A DNA stretch of 64,000 nt from Maratus speciosus (lineage: Eukaryota; Arthropoda; Arachnida; Araneae; Salticidae): positions 271,096,411 to 271,160,410 of the forward strand of contig OZ010786.1 in assembly GCA_963932465.1 (NCBI GenBank), given 5' to 3'. The notes under the pieces are model-generated. The model had not been told where the DNA came from. It did no database searches and worked only from the letters and a program-made list of their open reading frames with translations. Positions 32,820 to 45,075 of this stretch are shown one piece after another; the first letter of the stretch is position 1, and each line of letters starts with the position of its first letter. Both the position numbers and the translations under genes were made by a program.

Positions 32820-34078
32820 AAATAGTAAAAATAGTTTTATTAGGCTGTTTGCATGCTTCGGATCTATCCGAGCCATTATTAAACCAAATAAGAACGCAAT
32901 TTCATCGTAACAGACTATCAGTCTTGGAGGAAAAATATCCTTGCCTTATTTAAAAAATAATAATTATGTAATTCAAAGATGGCTACAATTTGGATATGAT
33001 AATAGAAGATAAAATAATATAGTTATTATGAATAAATTATTTAATGTAAATAACTATGATTAAAAAAATGGTACTGTAACAGACAACAGGAATTACCATG
33101 CTTTTTGGATACATTTGTGTTAATCTATATTACTTATAAAATAACACAAATTTATTATAGCCAATAGATATTTTCGTTTAGAGGGAGTTTAGAAACATAA
33201 ATCTTTCACAAAATTTGACTGTTGACACATTATAGTTATGAAAAATATGAAAGCTTACCTGTAGCAGTTTAACATCAAACATGTAACAGACAATGGTATA
33301 AACACATAAAAAGAAGCTGATTTAATGGCTTTTATTCATTTTGACTACTCAAAATTGTATAAAATGAAAAAAATATATATATATTGGTTTATCACTATCA
33401 GTAAATATATTTATTACCTATTTGATGCATAAAATAAAATACTAAAAATTGTATCATTGGCTTAGAATTGCACAACAATATTTTATAATTGCACGATATA
33501 TGGTGTAATTATATGAAAAGCTATCATTCAACTCTTTCAGATTACGTACATATACTTTTTCATTGAATCATGGAGTAACTCGGCCCAAAATGTTGGTAAG
33601 TTAAATGATGCTGCATCGTTACATATATAAATTTTTACGTGTTACAATTTTTATGGTTTCGGACTGGGGTGGAAAATTATCTCACTTTCATTGAAATTTA
33701 TTTGGATGTTTTTTTCTTGATGTAATCTAGCCGGGGCTGTGAGCTTTTCTATTATATTTTATATCAGCTACATGCTTCTTTTTTCTGTACTTAAATTTCC
33801 AGTTACTCATGCTGATATATTAATTCTTTGATGCAGCGTCTTTCAACTTACCAAAATTATGGCTCGAGTTACTCCATGGGTAGGATTATGGAAATAAATA
33901 TCCCAAAGAAAAAATTCTGCGTTATCTGAAAGAGTTCGTGAAAAATTTAATAATGGCTTTTCAAATCATTACATCATAGATCGTGCAATTTTAGAATATT
34001 CTTATTTGCTTCAATAATGACTCGGATAGAGAAGAAACCTGTAAACAGTCTAATAAGATTATTTTTACTTTACTGATT
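32820..34078. repeat. Large imperfect palindrome (1.26 kb), possible TTAA element
   Basis: The outer arms 32825-32910 and 33990-34080 match inverted (TTATTAGGCTGTTT; TCTATCCGAGCCATTATT). The inner arms 33490-33620 and 33830-33990 also match (CATGGAGTAACTCG; TTGGTAAGTTAAATGATGCT). About 580 bp (32915-33490) is unpaired, which suggests an insertion in the left arm. TTAA occurs at both outer edges (32816-32819 and 34079-34082), which fits a TTAA-specific foldback element but is weak evidence in this composition. No coding region. Confidence 0.65.
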
Positions 34079-34144
34079 TTAAAGTTTTCATCTTACACCT
34101 TTAAGAAATTAAAAGAAGTATAATATTACAGGTTGTTAACTTTT

Positions 34145-34175
34145 TACTTTCTTCTATCTTCAATAGAAGAAAGTA
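34145..34175. repeat. Perfect 13-bp hairpin, 5-nt loop
   Basis: TACTTTCTTCTAT and ATAGAAGAAAGTA enclose CTTCA. It marks the left edge of the repeat region that runs into a GTCTGTCTGTCC tract (34261-34290) and the array at 34290. It may be a terminal structure of that element. Confidence 0.7.
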
Positions 34176-34289
34176 CTGTAATCGAAATTTTTTTCGAATT
34201 CGTTTTTCGACAGATTTACATGTTTTAGGAGTCAGATATCCCCAAAAACATGTTTATAGAAAATGTCTGTCTGTCCGTGTGTCTGTCCA

Positions 34290-35110
34290 TCAAAAAGTGT
34301 ACCATCAAAAAGTGTATGGAGTTATGCATAGAACTGAACCGAATTTTTTTAAAAAGTAATATTTTATCAACATAGATCGTCATAAATCTTTTATCAACAT
34401 AGACATCTATGGCAAGCAGGACCTCCCTTAATTTAGAAAAAATCCGCCGGTAGGGGGGCACTGTAATAGCGATTTTTGTGCATTTGGAATATTGTACCAT
34501 CGAAAAGTGTATGAAGTTATGCATAGAATTCAACCAAATTTTTTTGAATTTTTTGGCTATAGCAAGCAGGTCATCCCATAATTTGGAAACAAATCCGCAG
34601 GTAGGGATTGCTGCAATAGCGATTTTTGTGAGATTTTTGTGGCATTTTGAATATTGTACAATTGAAAAGTGTTGCAGTTATGCATAGAATTGAACCAATT
34701 TTTTTTTTAAGTTTTTGGCTATGGTAAGCAGGTCTTCCCTTAATTTGGAAAAGATACACCGTTAGGGGGCGCTGTAGTTGCGATTTTTGTGAGATTTTTG
34801 TGTCATTTTGAATATTGTACCATTGAAAAGTGTATGCAGTTATGCATAGAATTAAACCAATTATTTTTAAAAAGTTTTTGGGTATGGCAAGCAGGTCCTC
34901 GCTTAATTTGGAAAAAATCCGTCATTAGTAGTAGCTGTAGTAGCGATTTTTGTGCCATTTTGAATAGTGTGTCATCGAAAAGTGTATGAAGTTATGCACA
35001 GAATTAAACCAATGTCTTTGTGTATGCTTTTGGCAATGGCAAGATGGTCCTCCCTGAATTTGGAAATATTCCGCCGAAAAGGGGCATTATAATAGCGATT
35101 TATGTGTATT
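34290..35110 (+). repeat. Array of about five 150-195-bp tandem repeats
   Basis: The motif GTTATGCATAGAA (or its GTTATGCACAGAA variant) recurs at 34321, 34515, 34677, 34839 and 34990, giving spacings of 194, 162, 162 and 151. Each unit also has TTTGGAATATTGTACCATCGA-like, AGCAGGTC.TCCCTTAATTTGG and GCGATTTTTGTG blocks. All the short frames on both strands here are translations of the repeat. Confidence 0.85.
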
Positions 35111-35265
35111 TTTTTTTATTTTTCGTAGTTCTACTATGCATCTGTTACTGGTGAATCGACGGGAACTTCCCAACCTGATAAGCTGACTGTTTGCTAACAG
35201 CTAATATACAACAGAATAACGAAAAACTATTGATTTTAATAAATATCATGATCGAGATTAACTCG

Positions 35266-36180
35266 TTTTTACCCGACTGGAAAGAAGGGTTATGTGTTTC
35301 ACGCGTATCTGTGTATGTGGATTTATTTATACCCTCTAAACATCCCAACGGTTGGATGGATTTTAACGAATGAGGTCTCTATCAATTCGTCTTAACGGCC
35401 CAATGGTTATAGGCTAGGTTTTGTTTTTATAAATTCAAAATGGCGTCCGTAAAATACATATTGGTGGTAGAGACGAAAAAAAATTACGCATCCTATTGAG
35501 CGGCATATTATTGGATGGGTCTTTCAAAATGAAGATGATGTTTCATTGACTATTTTACAGTCAGAAGCTCCGTTAAAATATTATACATTCTGGAAGTTGT
35601 GTAGGTAGGATCTCTAGCTTTACTGCAACTCTAACCATCATAGACATCTATAGACTTCATTAAAACAGCGTTTATAGATAGGAACTAACAATTAAACACA
35701 ACTTAAAAGTCATCAATACAAGTAAATAAAAAATAGTTAAGTAATATAAACAAGTAATATATAAAAAGAAATATTTTAAGTCAATTCCTACTTAGGTCAA
35801 TAACAGAATTTTTTTTCTCCCATTCTTCTTTCCTCTTGAGTGGCACTTAAAATGCCTTGATCAAGAAGAGGACTCTGTCGGTCTTAAAATACCTTGATCA
35901 AGAAGAATACTCTCTCGATTATTGAAAATTAATTAATTAAATTAAATTAATGTATTAATATTTGAAAAAAAAAACTGGATTAACATCAAGTGTCATCCAC
36001 TACAAGTTTAAAAAGAATTATTTGAGCTTGATTGGATTAATAATAAGTATTTTATTAACGATTGAAAATTTGAACAAGATATATATAGCGAGAGTGTGGC
36101 TAATAGTAGGAATTGAAAACAATATAGTTTCACATTGATGGGAAATAATTAATTCGCTTTTTGCGCAGTCGGGTTTTTTG
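35266..36180. repeat. Possible element with CCCGACTG inverted ends
   Basis: The left end has TTTTTACCCGACTGGAAAG and the right end GCGCAGTCGGGTTTTTT. A central block (35841-35930, CTTGAGTGGCACTTAA, TTGATCAAGAAGA twice) is related, in inverse, to the middle of the foldback element at 19699-20755. No target duplication was found. The frames at 35145-35373 are opposite-strand artefacts. Confidence 0.3.
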
Positions 36181-36403
36181 ATTTTTTAAATTTAATTGTT
36201 TATTTCTCCGATTAATTGACTGAAGCAGAAATTTAAGATGAAAGTCAAAGTTGATATAATTGAACTAATAAAAATGAAATATTGATATTTGTAACAGCAT
36301 CTTGAAATATTAAAATAGATGAGATAGAAGAAAGTTTTGGGATTCACACATCTAACTAATTATATATTTGCATTCATGCGGTTGTTAATCTCAGGAGTTA
36401 CAT

Positions 36404-37575
36404 GGTATTTCTTTCTTATGGAGACGATAACTTCCGTAATTTTGCACAAATCTCTTCCAAACTGGTACATAAAGTCAAGGGGCATAAAATCTTGGTCATG
36501 TTCGTTAATGGGCAAAATCACACCAAGAGGATGGAAATAGGGAGGGTTTTGTGAAAACCGAAAAATCCCCATAACTTCTTAATTTTTGTACATATCAAAT
36601 CAGTTTAAAGTTTTTATTACTTCTAAAAATAGGGCTAAAAATTTATGTATCACAAATATTTAATAAAATTAAAAATGGGTTTAAGGATCGCAAAAAAATG
36701 TGTTTTAGGGAGAAAAAAATCATAACTTCTTCAATTCTCAGGATATCAAATTGAATTAAATATATTATAAATTTTCTTTATATTATCTACATCTTTTATA
36801 TTGACAAATTTTTCATAGAATCAATTCGTAACGCAGAAAAAAGAATACAAACGAAAACAAAAAAAAGGGGGGGGGGTGTTGAAGAAGACAAGAATCCATA
36901 ACTTCGTCAATTCACAAGATATAAAAATCGCATGAATTTATTATATATATTCTTAATATTATGTACAATATTGACAAGTTTTTGATAGGACCAATTCTTA
37001 CAGCAAAAACAAATTAAAAATACATAACGATTGAAGAAAAAATCGTCGTATTACCGGTGTATTCAAATCTAAACTGCTTATTTTCTGACTCATTTTGTAA
37101 TTCATTTTTGCTCTCAAATGCATCCAGTTGGTAGATCTGTTATTCAGAAACTATATAATGTACCGTAGTGGTCGATTTTTTGATAAAGGCAGAATATATT
37201 TCAAAAAAATATGTCAAAGTGAGCCTTTTGAACCGAATTTCTCGAAGCGATTGTGTTGGAAACGAAAAATATTGTCCTACTGAGAAAATAATTATTTATA
37301 AATCAAGTTTCAATTAATTGCACGAAAAATAAAAACAGGTCGCTTATAAAGCTCTTAAAAAATCCCGTCAGCAAGTTTTATATGTTTATTTTAAAAATGA
37401 ATCTGAAAATGTGCCAGAAAATTTCGAGTTGTTGAGCATGGAAATGTATTTCTTTTTAATACCGCCTTAACATGATTCTGATAAAACAATCTCTTATATA
37501 AAAATGAAATTAAAAACTCGTCCAAAGCAACGAAATCTACCCGTGCCTATAGGCCGAGCCAGCAGGGATTTTTTT
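36404..37575 (+). repeat. Direct dispersed repeat, copy A, interrupted by a nested MITE
   Basis: This is the same sequence as 40957-41745 in the same orientation: GATAAC.TC..TAATT, GAGGGTTTTGTGAAAAC, three CATAACTTC-led subunits 150-177 bp apart, and a right end with TAACATGATTCTGATAAAAC and TAGGCCGAG...AGGGATTTTTTTT. A 401-bp MITE splits it at 37055-37455. A G-run lies near 36868. Short frames here (36337-36572) are not supported as genes. Confidence 0.8.
37055..37455 (-). mobile_element. 401-bp MITE of the 24325-24740 family, nested
   Basis: The flanks are TTAC (37051-37054, one base off) and TTAA (37456-37459). The left end GGTGTATTC corresponds to GGATGTATTCC of the reference copy. Blocks CTGCTTATTTTCTGACTCAT, TTTTTGCTCTCAAATGCATC and TTGAGTTGTTGAGC-like sequence match it inverted. 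The right end is eroded. It lies within copy A of the direct repeat and is absent from copy B, so it inserted after those copies arose. Confidence 0.75.
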
Positions 37576-38588
37576 TGTTCTGGTTTGTTATCACAGGGAG
37601 GTTAAAACATATTTTTTTTTATACTGCTTGCAATGGGCTGGACTGGCCTTTTCTCGCTATCTTTATAAGGTAGTCATTATTAATTCTGCAAACTTTTATA
37701 AAAATTATTATATTGTTTAATAGTTATTGTGCAGTGTAAACACTTTAAAGTAAGTATGTAATTTAAAATTATTGTTTTCTGAGCAATTTTTGTAAAACTC
37801 AGGAATGACATTATGACATTACGTTCAACAGAAACATAATTAAATTTTTTCGCTGTTTTTCTTGTGCATAATTAAGAAATATAGACGCAAATATAATGTT
37901 TTCCGACTAAAATAAAAAATCATGTATTAAAGGTGTAATACAAATTTTATTACAAATGTAGTTTAATTTTAAATTTTGGATTAGTTTATAAGATTTCCTT
38001 ATGTTTAAATAATTTATAACATATGTAATTTATCAGAAAATAATATTAATTGAGAAATTTCTTATATTTCTTAATTATTTTTGGAATTAAATAATTAAAA
38101 AAAAATAATAAAATGCCTACAGTTCAAAAATAAATATACAAATAGAAATTTAAGTATTTTTCTTGAAATCTATCATTACGACAAAATATTAATGCTCAAA
38201 AAACTTCAGAATTTGTCTTTTATAATTTATATGTATTTGCCTGTTTTATTGAACATCAGTATTTCATTTTAATGTACTTATTTCGTTTGTTTTGTGATGA
38301 ACAATTTTCATAAAAATTAAAATTAAATCGTATTAAAAGGAAAGATGTAAATGAAATACCATGCATAAATGTTTAAATGATAATTGTTCTTAAAATATAA
38401 GAAAAATCTCCTATTAAAATACAAAAAATTTCACATTATATACTAGTGAATAATAGCTTTTTAAGGAAACAAATTTTATAAACATAGTCTTAGTTTTGTA
38501 TGCATAAACCGTCACATTGTTAATGTAAAGAATTTTGAAAAAATGTATGTTATAACCTAGAGGGAGAAATGGATATATGATCTAGACT
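37576..38588. other. AT-rich stretch, nothing recognised
   Basis: This is very AT-rich, with no long frame and no clear repeat boundary. Confidence 0.4.
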
Positions 38589-38596
38589 GACTAAGC

Positions 38597-39369
38597 CAGG
38601 GATGGCGAACCTTTTCGAGTATGCGTGTCAAAAATTTCAAAATTATTATGTACCAACATTCTAAAGTGCCAGAAACAAACTTAGATAAAATCCAATAATT
38701 ATTTTTTATAGAATTTTTACTTGAATATTTTTACACTTACAGTAAATTTGATTCCTAATTATTTATTATGCTGTATTTACTCAATGATATAGCCATGTTG
38801 CATAGAATTCTGCGTTAATGATCTATAAATGTGTTTTTCTTTTATTGTATACTTCCGAATCAGATCATTTTTAGTTGTAGAAACAAGTTCAATAGATACA
38901 TATTATTTACAGTAACAGTTAAAATTAAATTTTCAAAATTAAAACCTAAAATTACTTAAAACCGTAAACCTAAATAAAATTAAACCTAATCTGAAGTAGA
39001 AGTGTGTCAATAACGTATATTACTATGCAAATTATATCTAAAAATTCAATTTTCAAAAACCTTTGAAATTTCACAAAGAAGCAATTTTGGAAAGAAGATT
39101 TGGGAAACACTTTGTGTTGAATGGTTTCTCGAGAAAATTACGCTACAAGGCACTTTCATTGAAAATTATAATACCTTAATTCATTCAAAATTTACGGATT
39201 ATTTTACAGTAAATTATATACCTGTTACTCAAAAGCTATACTTTTTGTTAAAAAACATAAAATGGATTGCTCTACATAAACTGAATATAATCTATAATTT
39301 TTTTCGCGTGCCAGAGAAGTTTTCTTACGTGCCAAGTTCAACACACATGCCGTTGGTTCGCCATGCCTG
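38597..39369. mobile_element. 773-bp non-autonomous hAT element
   Basis: The ends CAGGGATGGCGAACC and GGTTCGCCATGCCTG are typical hAT inverted repeats. The 8-bp flanks GACTAAGC (38589-38596) and GACTAGAC (39370-39377) agree at 6 of 8, as for a decayed 8-bp target duplication. Subterminal blocks rich in GTGCCA (also CGTGCC, TGTCAAA) recur near both ends. No transposase remains. The frame at 39245-39478 is not one. Confidence 0.85.
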
Positions 39370-39377
39370 GACTAGAC

Positions 39378-40096
39378 AATATATTCCCTTACGTGCTTTT
39401 TTTTTAGATGTGTTTTTTGTTATTTTATTTCTAATTATCACAGTAACAGCCCAGAGAGACAACTACGTTTTATTTTAAATTTGTTTGAGAAAAGTGCTTT
39501 AAAAGTAAATGGGAACAAACTTAATTAAAAAAAAAATATATATATATATTTAATTCTTAACGTTGGAGGAATTTGCTTTCAAATTCTCCGATAAAAACTT
39601 GAGTAAAAATATTTTTTGAAAAGATTTCAGTGGAAGATTTCAGTGGATTCAAAATTTTAGTGGAAATTGTAAAGTGCTTTACAAATAGATGTTAGCACTA
39701 ACGGCTACACCATATTTAATACATCTTTTAAACGCATTTCGCGATAAAGTAAGGAATGGAAACACGAAGATCTGCTATTTTATGGGAAGATTTCATATTT
39801 TAACACAGTTTAAAAACTTTAATGTGTAGATTTTTTTTAAACATTCGTTAGGAAATTAATTACTTCCAATAAGGAGAAGGTGCTACAGTTCCTTTAAGTA
39901 TTTCGAAATTTTGAAAAACAGGATCATATTGTAACTCTTAAAACTCAAACAATTTGATAATTTAAACTTTTTTGCTAAATTTCGTAAGAAACACTACCTA
40001 TTCCATTCTCCCCTATGTTGGAATTTTTGAAAATTTTTGCAGATCTACGCCGATCATGAACCTTTGAACCAAAAGACACTCCCCAGTTCAAAACTT
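39378..40096. other. AT-rich stretch, nothing recognised
   Basis: There is an imperfect direct duplication around 39625-39665 (GATTTCAGTGGA twice) and a short TA run (39537-39549). No gene was recognised. Confidence 0.4.

Positions 40097-40128
<32 letters not shown>
40097..40128. repeat. TA microsatellite
   Basis: A (TA)n tract is directly abutted by the DNA transposon at 40129. More TA repeats continue on its far side (40937-40956), so the transposon landed inside the microsatellite. Confidence 0.9.
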
Positions 40129-40131
<3 letters not shown>

Positions 40132-40936
40132 TGAAACCGCTCTGTAAGGGCCACCTGCCATTCCATTGAAAATTGGCCCTTATGAGGGGTGGCCCTTGAA
40201 TAGGCGTGACAAAAAAACCAACTAAAATAAGGAAATCAAAACATAAATAGGGCAAAAAACTGTTTATTAACATTTTCAAACTGTATACATCACTGAAAAA
40301 AAAATTCTATTGAAGTTTATTTACTTTTCATAATTTTTTGGCAGACAGTTTTGGTTTCTAATGATTTTTTTTTTTTTACTTTATGGAACAAATTACTTAA
40401 ATTTGCATAATTTGTTAATGCCTTAGAAAGATATATTAGTTTATTTATTTCTGTTAGAGTTTCCTGACAGGTGTAAAAATTGTGCTTCAATATGCATTCA
40501 CAGTTTTAGTAAATGTGGAATCAGTTTTTCTAGATAACCTGTTATCCTTTCTGTGCCCACAACAAAGGGTCAAGTTTACCCTCCAACCTAACCCCTACAG
40601 GTTGAAAGGTCAAACAAAGTGTGAGGAGTTTGCCTCACTTTTGGAAAAGTTTGTAGTCCTTCATCATTGTGTTACTAAATACTTCCCATATCCTGCTTTC
40701 TTTGTTGCAATTACAGTTGTTTGCTGAACTCTTACCTTTTGATTCAGGAATTCGAGACATCTGTTTAGGATTTAAGGCACATGTGAAAAAAATATGGCCT
40801 TTATGAGGGGTAGGTGCGGCACCTAATGGGAGTAATTTTAACTTTATGTCTATGGGGAAAATTTTCGTTCCTAAAAATATTGGACCGTAATAGAGGTGGC
40901 CCTTGAATAGGGGTGGACTTTAAAAGAAGTTTCATG
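40129..40936. mobile_element. 808-bp Tc1/mariner-superfamily (pogo-like) non-autonomous element
   Basis: TA flanks ends CAGTGAAACCGCTCTG and the right-end complement CATGAAACTTCTTTT. Subterminal copies of GGGCCACC, GGGTGGCCCTTGAATAGG and GGTGGCCCTTGAATAGG occur near both ends. CAGTGAAACC with a TA target is a pogo/Tigger-like signature. The 81-aa frame at 40482-40727 shows no DDE or CENP-B features and is not called a transposase. Confidence 0.75.
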
Positions 40937-40956
40937 TATATATATATATATATATC

Positions 40957-41691
40957 ACCTTTTTATGGATATGATAACGTCTATAATTCTGCTCAAATCT
41001 CTACCAAACTGAAACATATGATGAAAGGCCAGAAAATCTCGGACGAAGGGGGAGGAAATGTGAGGGTTTTGTGAAAACTGATAAAACCTCATAACCTCTT
41101 CATTATGATACATATCGAATTAATTTAACGTTATCATTACTTCTATCTAGGAAAAACCCAAAAATTTATGTATGAGAGATTTTTGATATTGTTCAAAATG
41201 ACGTTAAGAATGAAAAAATAGGGTTTTAAGAAGAAAAAAATTCATAACTTCGTGAATTCTCAAGATTTCTAATCCACTTAAATTTATTATAAATCTTGTT
41301 AATAGTACCTACAACATTTATATTGGCAAGTTTTAGAAAGGACTCTTACAGCAAAACAAAATTAAAAACGAAAAAAAAAAAAATGGAGGGGTTGTAGAAG
41401 AAAAAAATTCATAACTTCGTCAATTCACACGATATCAAATCTGCATAAATTTATTATAAATCTGCATAATATTATCTATAACTTTTATACTGACAAGTTT
41501 TTTATAGGTTCTTACAGAAATAAAGGGGGTGGGGATTAAGAAAGAAAACCACATTGGCATGATTCTGATAAAACATACTCTAACAGAAAAATGAAATTAA
41601 AAACTCGTTTATCTCTAATCTTGATTTAGTTTTTGTTGATGAAATTAATACTTAACTTCGAAATCTACCTGCGCCTGTAGGCCGAGTTGAG

Positions 41692-41742
<51 letters not shown>

Positions 41743-41745
41743 CGA
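40957..41745 (+). repeat. Direct dispersed repeat, copy B
   Basis: This is the second copy of 36404-37575, lacking the nested MITE. It has the same three CATAAC-led subunits (about 41091, 41251, 41410) and right end, which here terminates in a T-run expanded to 43 nt (41697-41739). Confidence 0.8.
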
Positions 41746-44349
41746 TAATGTAAAAGACAGAAATTAGACAACTTAAAAAAAAAAAATCAATTATATTCTT
41801 TTTTGTTTTCGATATAATTGTCTTGGGATAATGTTGAGTGTTATCTAAAACAAATTAAGCTAAATCGATACTTTTGAAAATTTTAATTTCGAGACGATTT
41901 AAAAAGTCTACAAATTTTGTCTCACTCCCCTTTAAGGTGCTGAAGGTATAGGGGCACATGTGGGAGAGAAGTGGAACATATATCTCTTTAAAAAATATAA
42001 GGAATTAACGAATATTATAATTTGAAAGAATTAAGCTAAATGAAAAACATAATTTGACTTTATTTACAACTATGTGCTCTACAAATTGCAGTCGAAATCT
42101 TAAAAAAATTTGTTGTTGAAAAATCCCATTTATATAGAACAAAAGTAAGTAGCGAAATCTATTTTGAAATGGATTATCATAATATTACGAAAATTGATTA
42201 TACTTATAAAAAATAAGGCTCGATCGGTTTTTTGACCAATGTATTGTGTTCGTTTCAAATATATTCTCCAAACGCAAGCTGTATTGCGCACTACCATACA
42301 CTAAAAGAAAGGAATCAACAATGAAGGTATGAAATGTGATTTGAATATCTCGTCTGCATACCTTTGAACTGGCAAAGTGTCATTCTAGGTCATTTACCTG
42401 TCAGTGCGTATTTTCTCAGCGTATCATTCTCGCTAAAATACGCCAGTATGAACCCGATTACGGAACTTTCCGTGAATAAGTTAGCATATGAAAAATCTGC
42501 TAATTACAATTAAGAAAATGAACTTTAAATAAAATCTCCAGATTAGGCAAGCTAAAAAAAATACATATAAAAATTAAGCAGGTATTTCCCTATGTTAGGG
42601 CCTAGAAGAAATAGAGGAAATCCAGACGAACGAACATTTTCACAAGTAATTTTTGGCAACCTATTCATTGTTTTATAAAGCACAGATGCTTTTTCACATT
42701 AATTACAAAATACTGAAGTGTTATCAGTTATTACATACAAACAGGAGCAATTTATGTAATACGTGAAATTGGATGTAATTCTTTAAATACATATACATAG
42801 ATTAGCATAATAATTAATCAGTTTTATTTTCATAGTTGTTCGTATTATTTGGCAATAAATGTCACTTTCTTAAACCCGAATTGCGCCAAGCTTTTTAAAA
42901 AAGCATCAAGATCCGAGTAATAGGAAAGTAACGTCAAGCTTATTAGATATATACTAATAATTAAAGTTTTGGCTATAATATCTGTAATCTGCTTTGAAGC
43001 CAGTTGCGTATTTATAAAGCGTGGCTTAACGACAATTTAATGTTATTGCTGTAACGTTTTTTAGGGGTCGGTGCAAATACTTTCATTTGAATGTAAACTT
43101 TTGATTCCCTTTTTATATGACTGTTGTTCGTATAATTAATTCGTACCTTGTTGACCAAGCTTCACTCGAAACTAACGTAAAAGATTCCTTCTGTGGTGGT
43201 TTTCTAGGAGAAACTTCCGTAATTGGTCCAAAAGCCAATTGGAGCATTTAATATCAATATTATAACTTTAATAATATTTTGACCGTAATAGATTGATATT
43301 ATAATTTCTTTTAGCCAAGTCTCATTACATGAATCTCATGGAATCCACATTATATTTCAAAATTATACATCCTAATATAAAGCACTATTTGCTTTTGTGC
43401 CATAATGTTAAATGCGTTGTATTATACAAAAAATAATCGAAAAAGCATCGGGTCTCATTAAACATTTGTATATGATAAGATGATTTTTTTAGCTCGAAAA
43501 ATAATCAGCTCATTTTGAACAATAAACTCAAATTTCGTAAAATGTGAGCAAATAATTTATTTTTTGAAAATTCAATTATTATGGACTATATACAGTTTAA
43601 GCCCTTTATTGTAGACCTTTTGATAATAACGCAAATTCCTCTCTGATATTCATACGCAATCTGTGCCTACATACTTGTAAAACGCTATATCAATTTCTTA
43701 CTGAATGATAAATGATTGCATAGATAAAAAGTCAATTAAGAGCTGCGTAAAGCTGCATATCTTTTCTTAAAAGATTCACATCCAAAAGCACGATTGCAGA
43801 TATGTGGTAACTGCAACCTTACAACGCAAATAAATTAAAACATTTTAATCGCCCACAAGGACTATTGCAATAGAGAAACGAATATTAATTGTTTTTTTTT
43901 TTATATTTCGAAAAAGAAACACTGACTTGCAAAGTTTCTGACATATTTTGCAAAACAACACTGTGTATTTTAATTATATGAGTAAAAAGGACCCTTTCTA
44001 TGCTTAGGCGATCAATCTCCAATTATATTGATGCAACTGCTTTCTCTTTGTTCATATTATTGCAAATGTCACTTTGCATTATTGTAGAGTAAAATGCCTG
44101 TTGCTATGTCGCATGTTAGTAGATTAAAAATGTGTATGCTTGAATTTTTTTTAAATCAGCAAAAACCATCCAAGTTACAGTTTGGAAAATTCAAAGAGCA
44201 GTTTTTGTTCTATTTGATGGAATAAAGATTAAAATTAAGAGATTTGTAGAAACGATGATATGTGTGATCAACGAGAAAGTAAATGCTCATCTAGTGCTAC
44301 TTTTGAGATTAGCAATACTGACGTACACATTTGTGCTGTATATTACATA
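41746..44349. other. AT-rich stretch, nothing recognised
   Basis: I saw no long frames, terminal inverted repeats or tandem arrays. A less AT-rich patch at about 42350-42480 carries no recognisable exon or signal. Confidence 0.4.
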
Positions 44350-45075
44350 CAGGGTGATTCAAAATTAATGGAAAAAATACTAGCAACGTTAATGAACTGA
44401 ATTTGAAAATAAAAATATAGCGAAAAATTAAAACTATGCAAGTTTTAGCTGGTAACAATGAAAAGTCTTCTATCATCGAAATCGTCACTAGAGACGCGGT
44501 TATTTAAAATGACGATATCCGTGCAAGAGAAACGTCAATCTGTATTAAAATATGCAAAAATGTTTTCAGTTTATGTTGTTGTTCAGAGACATTTCCGAAA
44601 CAATTTTTTTAAAGAACCACCTTATCGTCACCGCACCATAAAGCGGATGAAGCAGTTCGAGGAGACGTATAGCTTATCGAAGGGAAAATGCAGGGGACGA
44701 CCACCTGTCAAAAAAGAAGTGCTGGGAAACATTCATGAAATATTTGTGTGCAGTTGTCCAAAATCAACACGTCATTCCAGTAAAGAACTGAATGTGTCTC
44801 AACCAACAGTGTGCCTCACTTCTTCAGGATTTATAGCAATTAACGCAGCGAATAAGTGATGTGTTGTACTCAATAAACTGTATATGCTGGGAAAAAAGCG
44901 GCAGAAGTTGGATTACCGCATATATATTTGCCGTGTCACCAGAGATGCCTACAACGAACATCTTTAGAAACTTATACAGTTATAGTTTTACGTGAAATCT
45001 GTATTTCAAAAATAAACCAATTACAGCCGTCGCAGGAATGTTTTATTTTTGTCCCAGTCATTTTGAATCACCCTG
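44350..45075 (+). mobile_element. 726-bp internally deleted mariner-like transposon
   Basis: The ends CAGGGTGATTCAAAATTAATG and the right-end complement CAGGGTGATTCAAAATGACTG are near-perfect inverted repeats. TA lies on the left (44348-44349) and CA on the right. It carries a transposase frame whose N-terminal DNA-binding part and last 20 or so residues are present but whose catalytic middle is missing. Its length is about half of what I would expect for a complete element. Confidence 0.85.
44509..44967 (+). pseudogene. Mariner-like transposase, DDE core deleted, one in-frame TGA
   Basis: Starting at ATG 44509, residues 5-60 form a helix-turn-helix (VQEKRQSVLKYAK; VQRHFR; KQFEET). A GRPPVKK linker and a second helix-turn-helix ending near NVSQPTV follow. 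The frame meets TGA at 44857-44859. Past it, the same frame runs without a stop through KLDYRIYICRVTRDAYNEHL to TAG at 44965-44967, which matches the usual C-terminus of this transposase group. The catalytic DDE/D region is absent. An intact protein would bind the inverted repeats and cut at TA. This copy could at most make a DNA-binding fragment. An upstream in-frame ATG at 44458 gives 133 aa, but the homology begins at 44509. Confidence 0.85.

Noticed and set aside
40482..40727. Transposase in the pogo-like element
   Set aside because: The 81-aa frame lacks any DDE, helix-turn-helix or CENP-B motif and is short for chance to be excluded.
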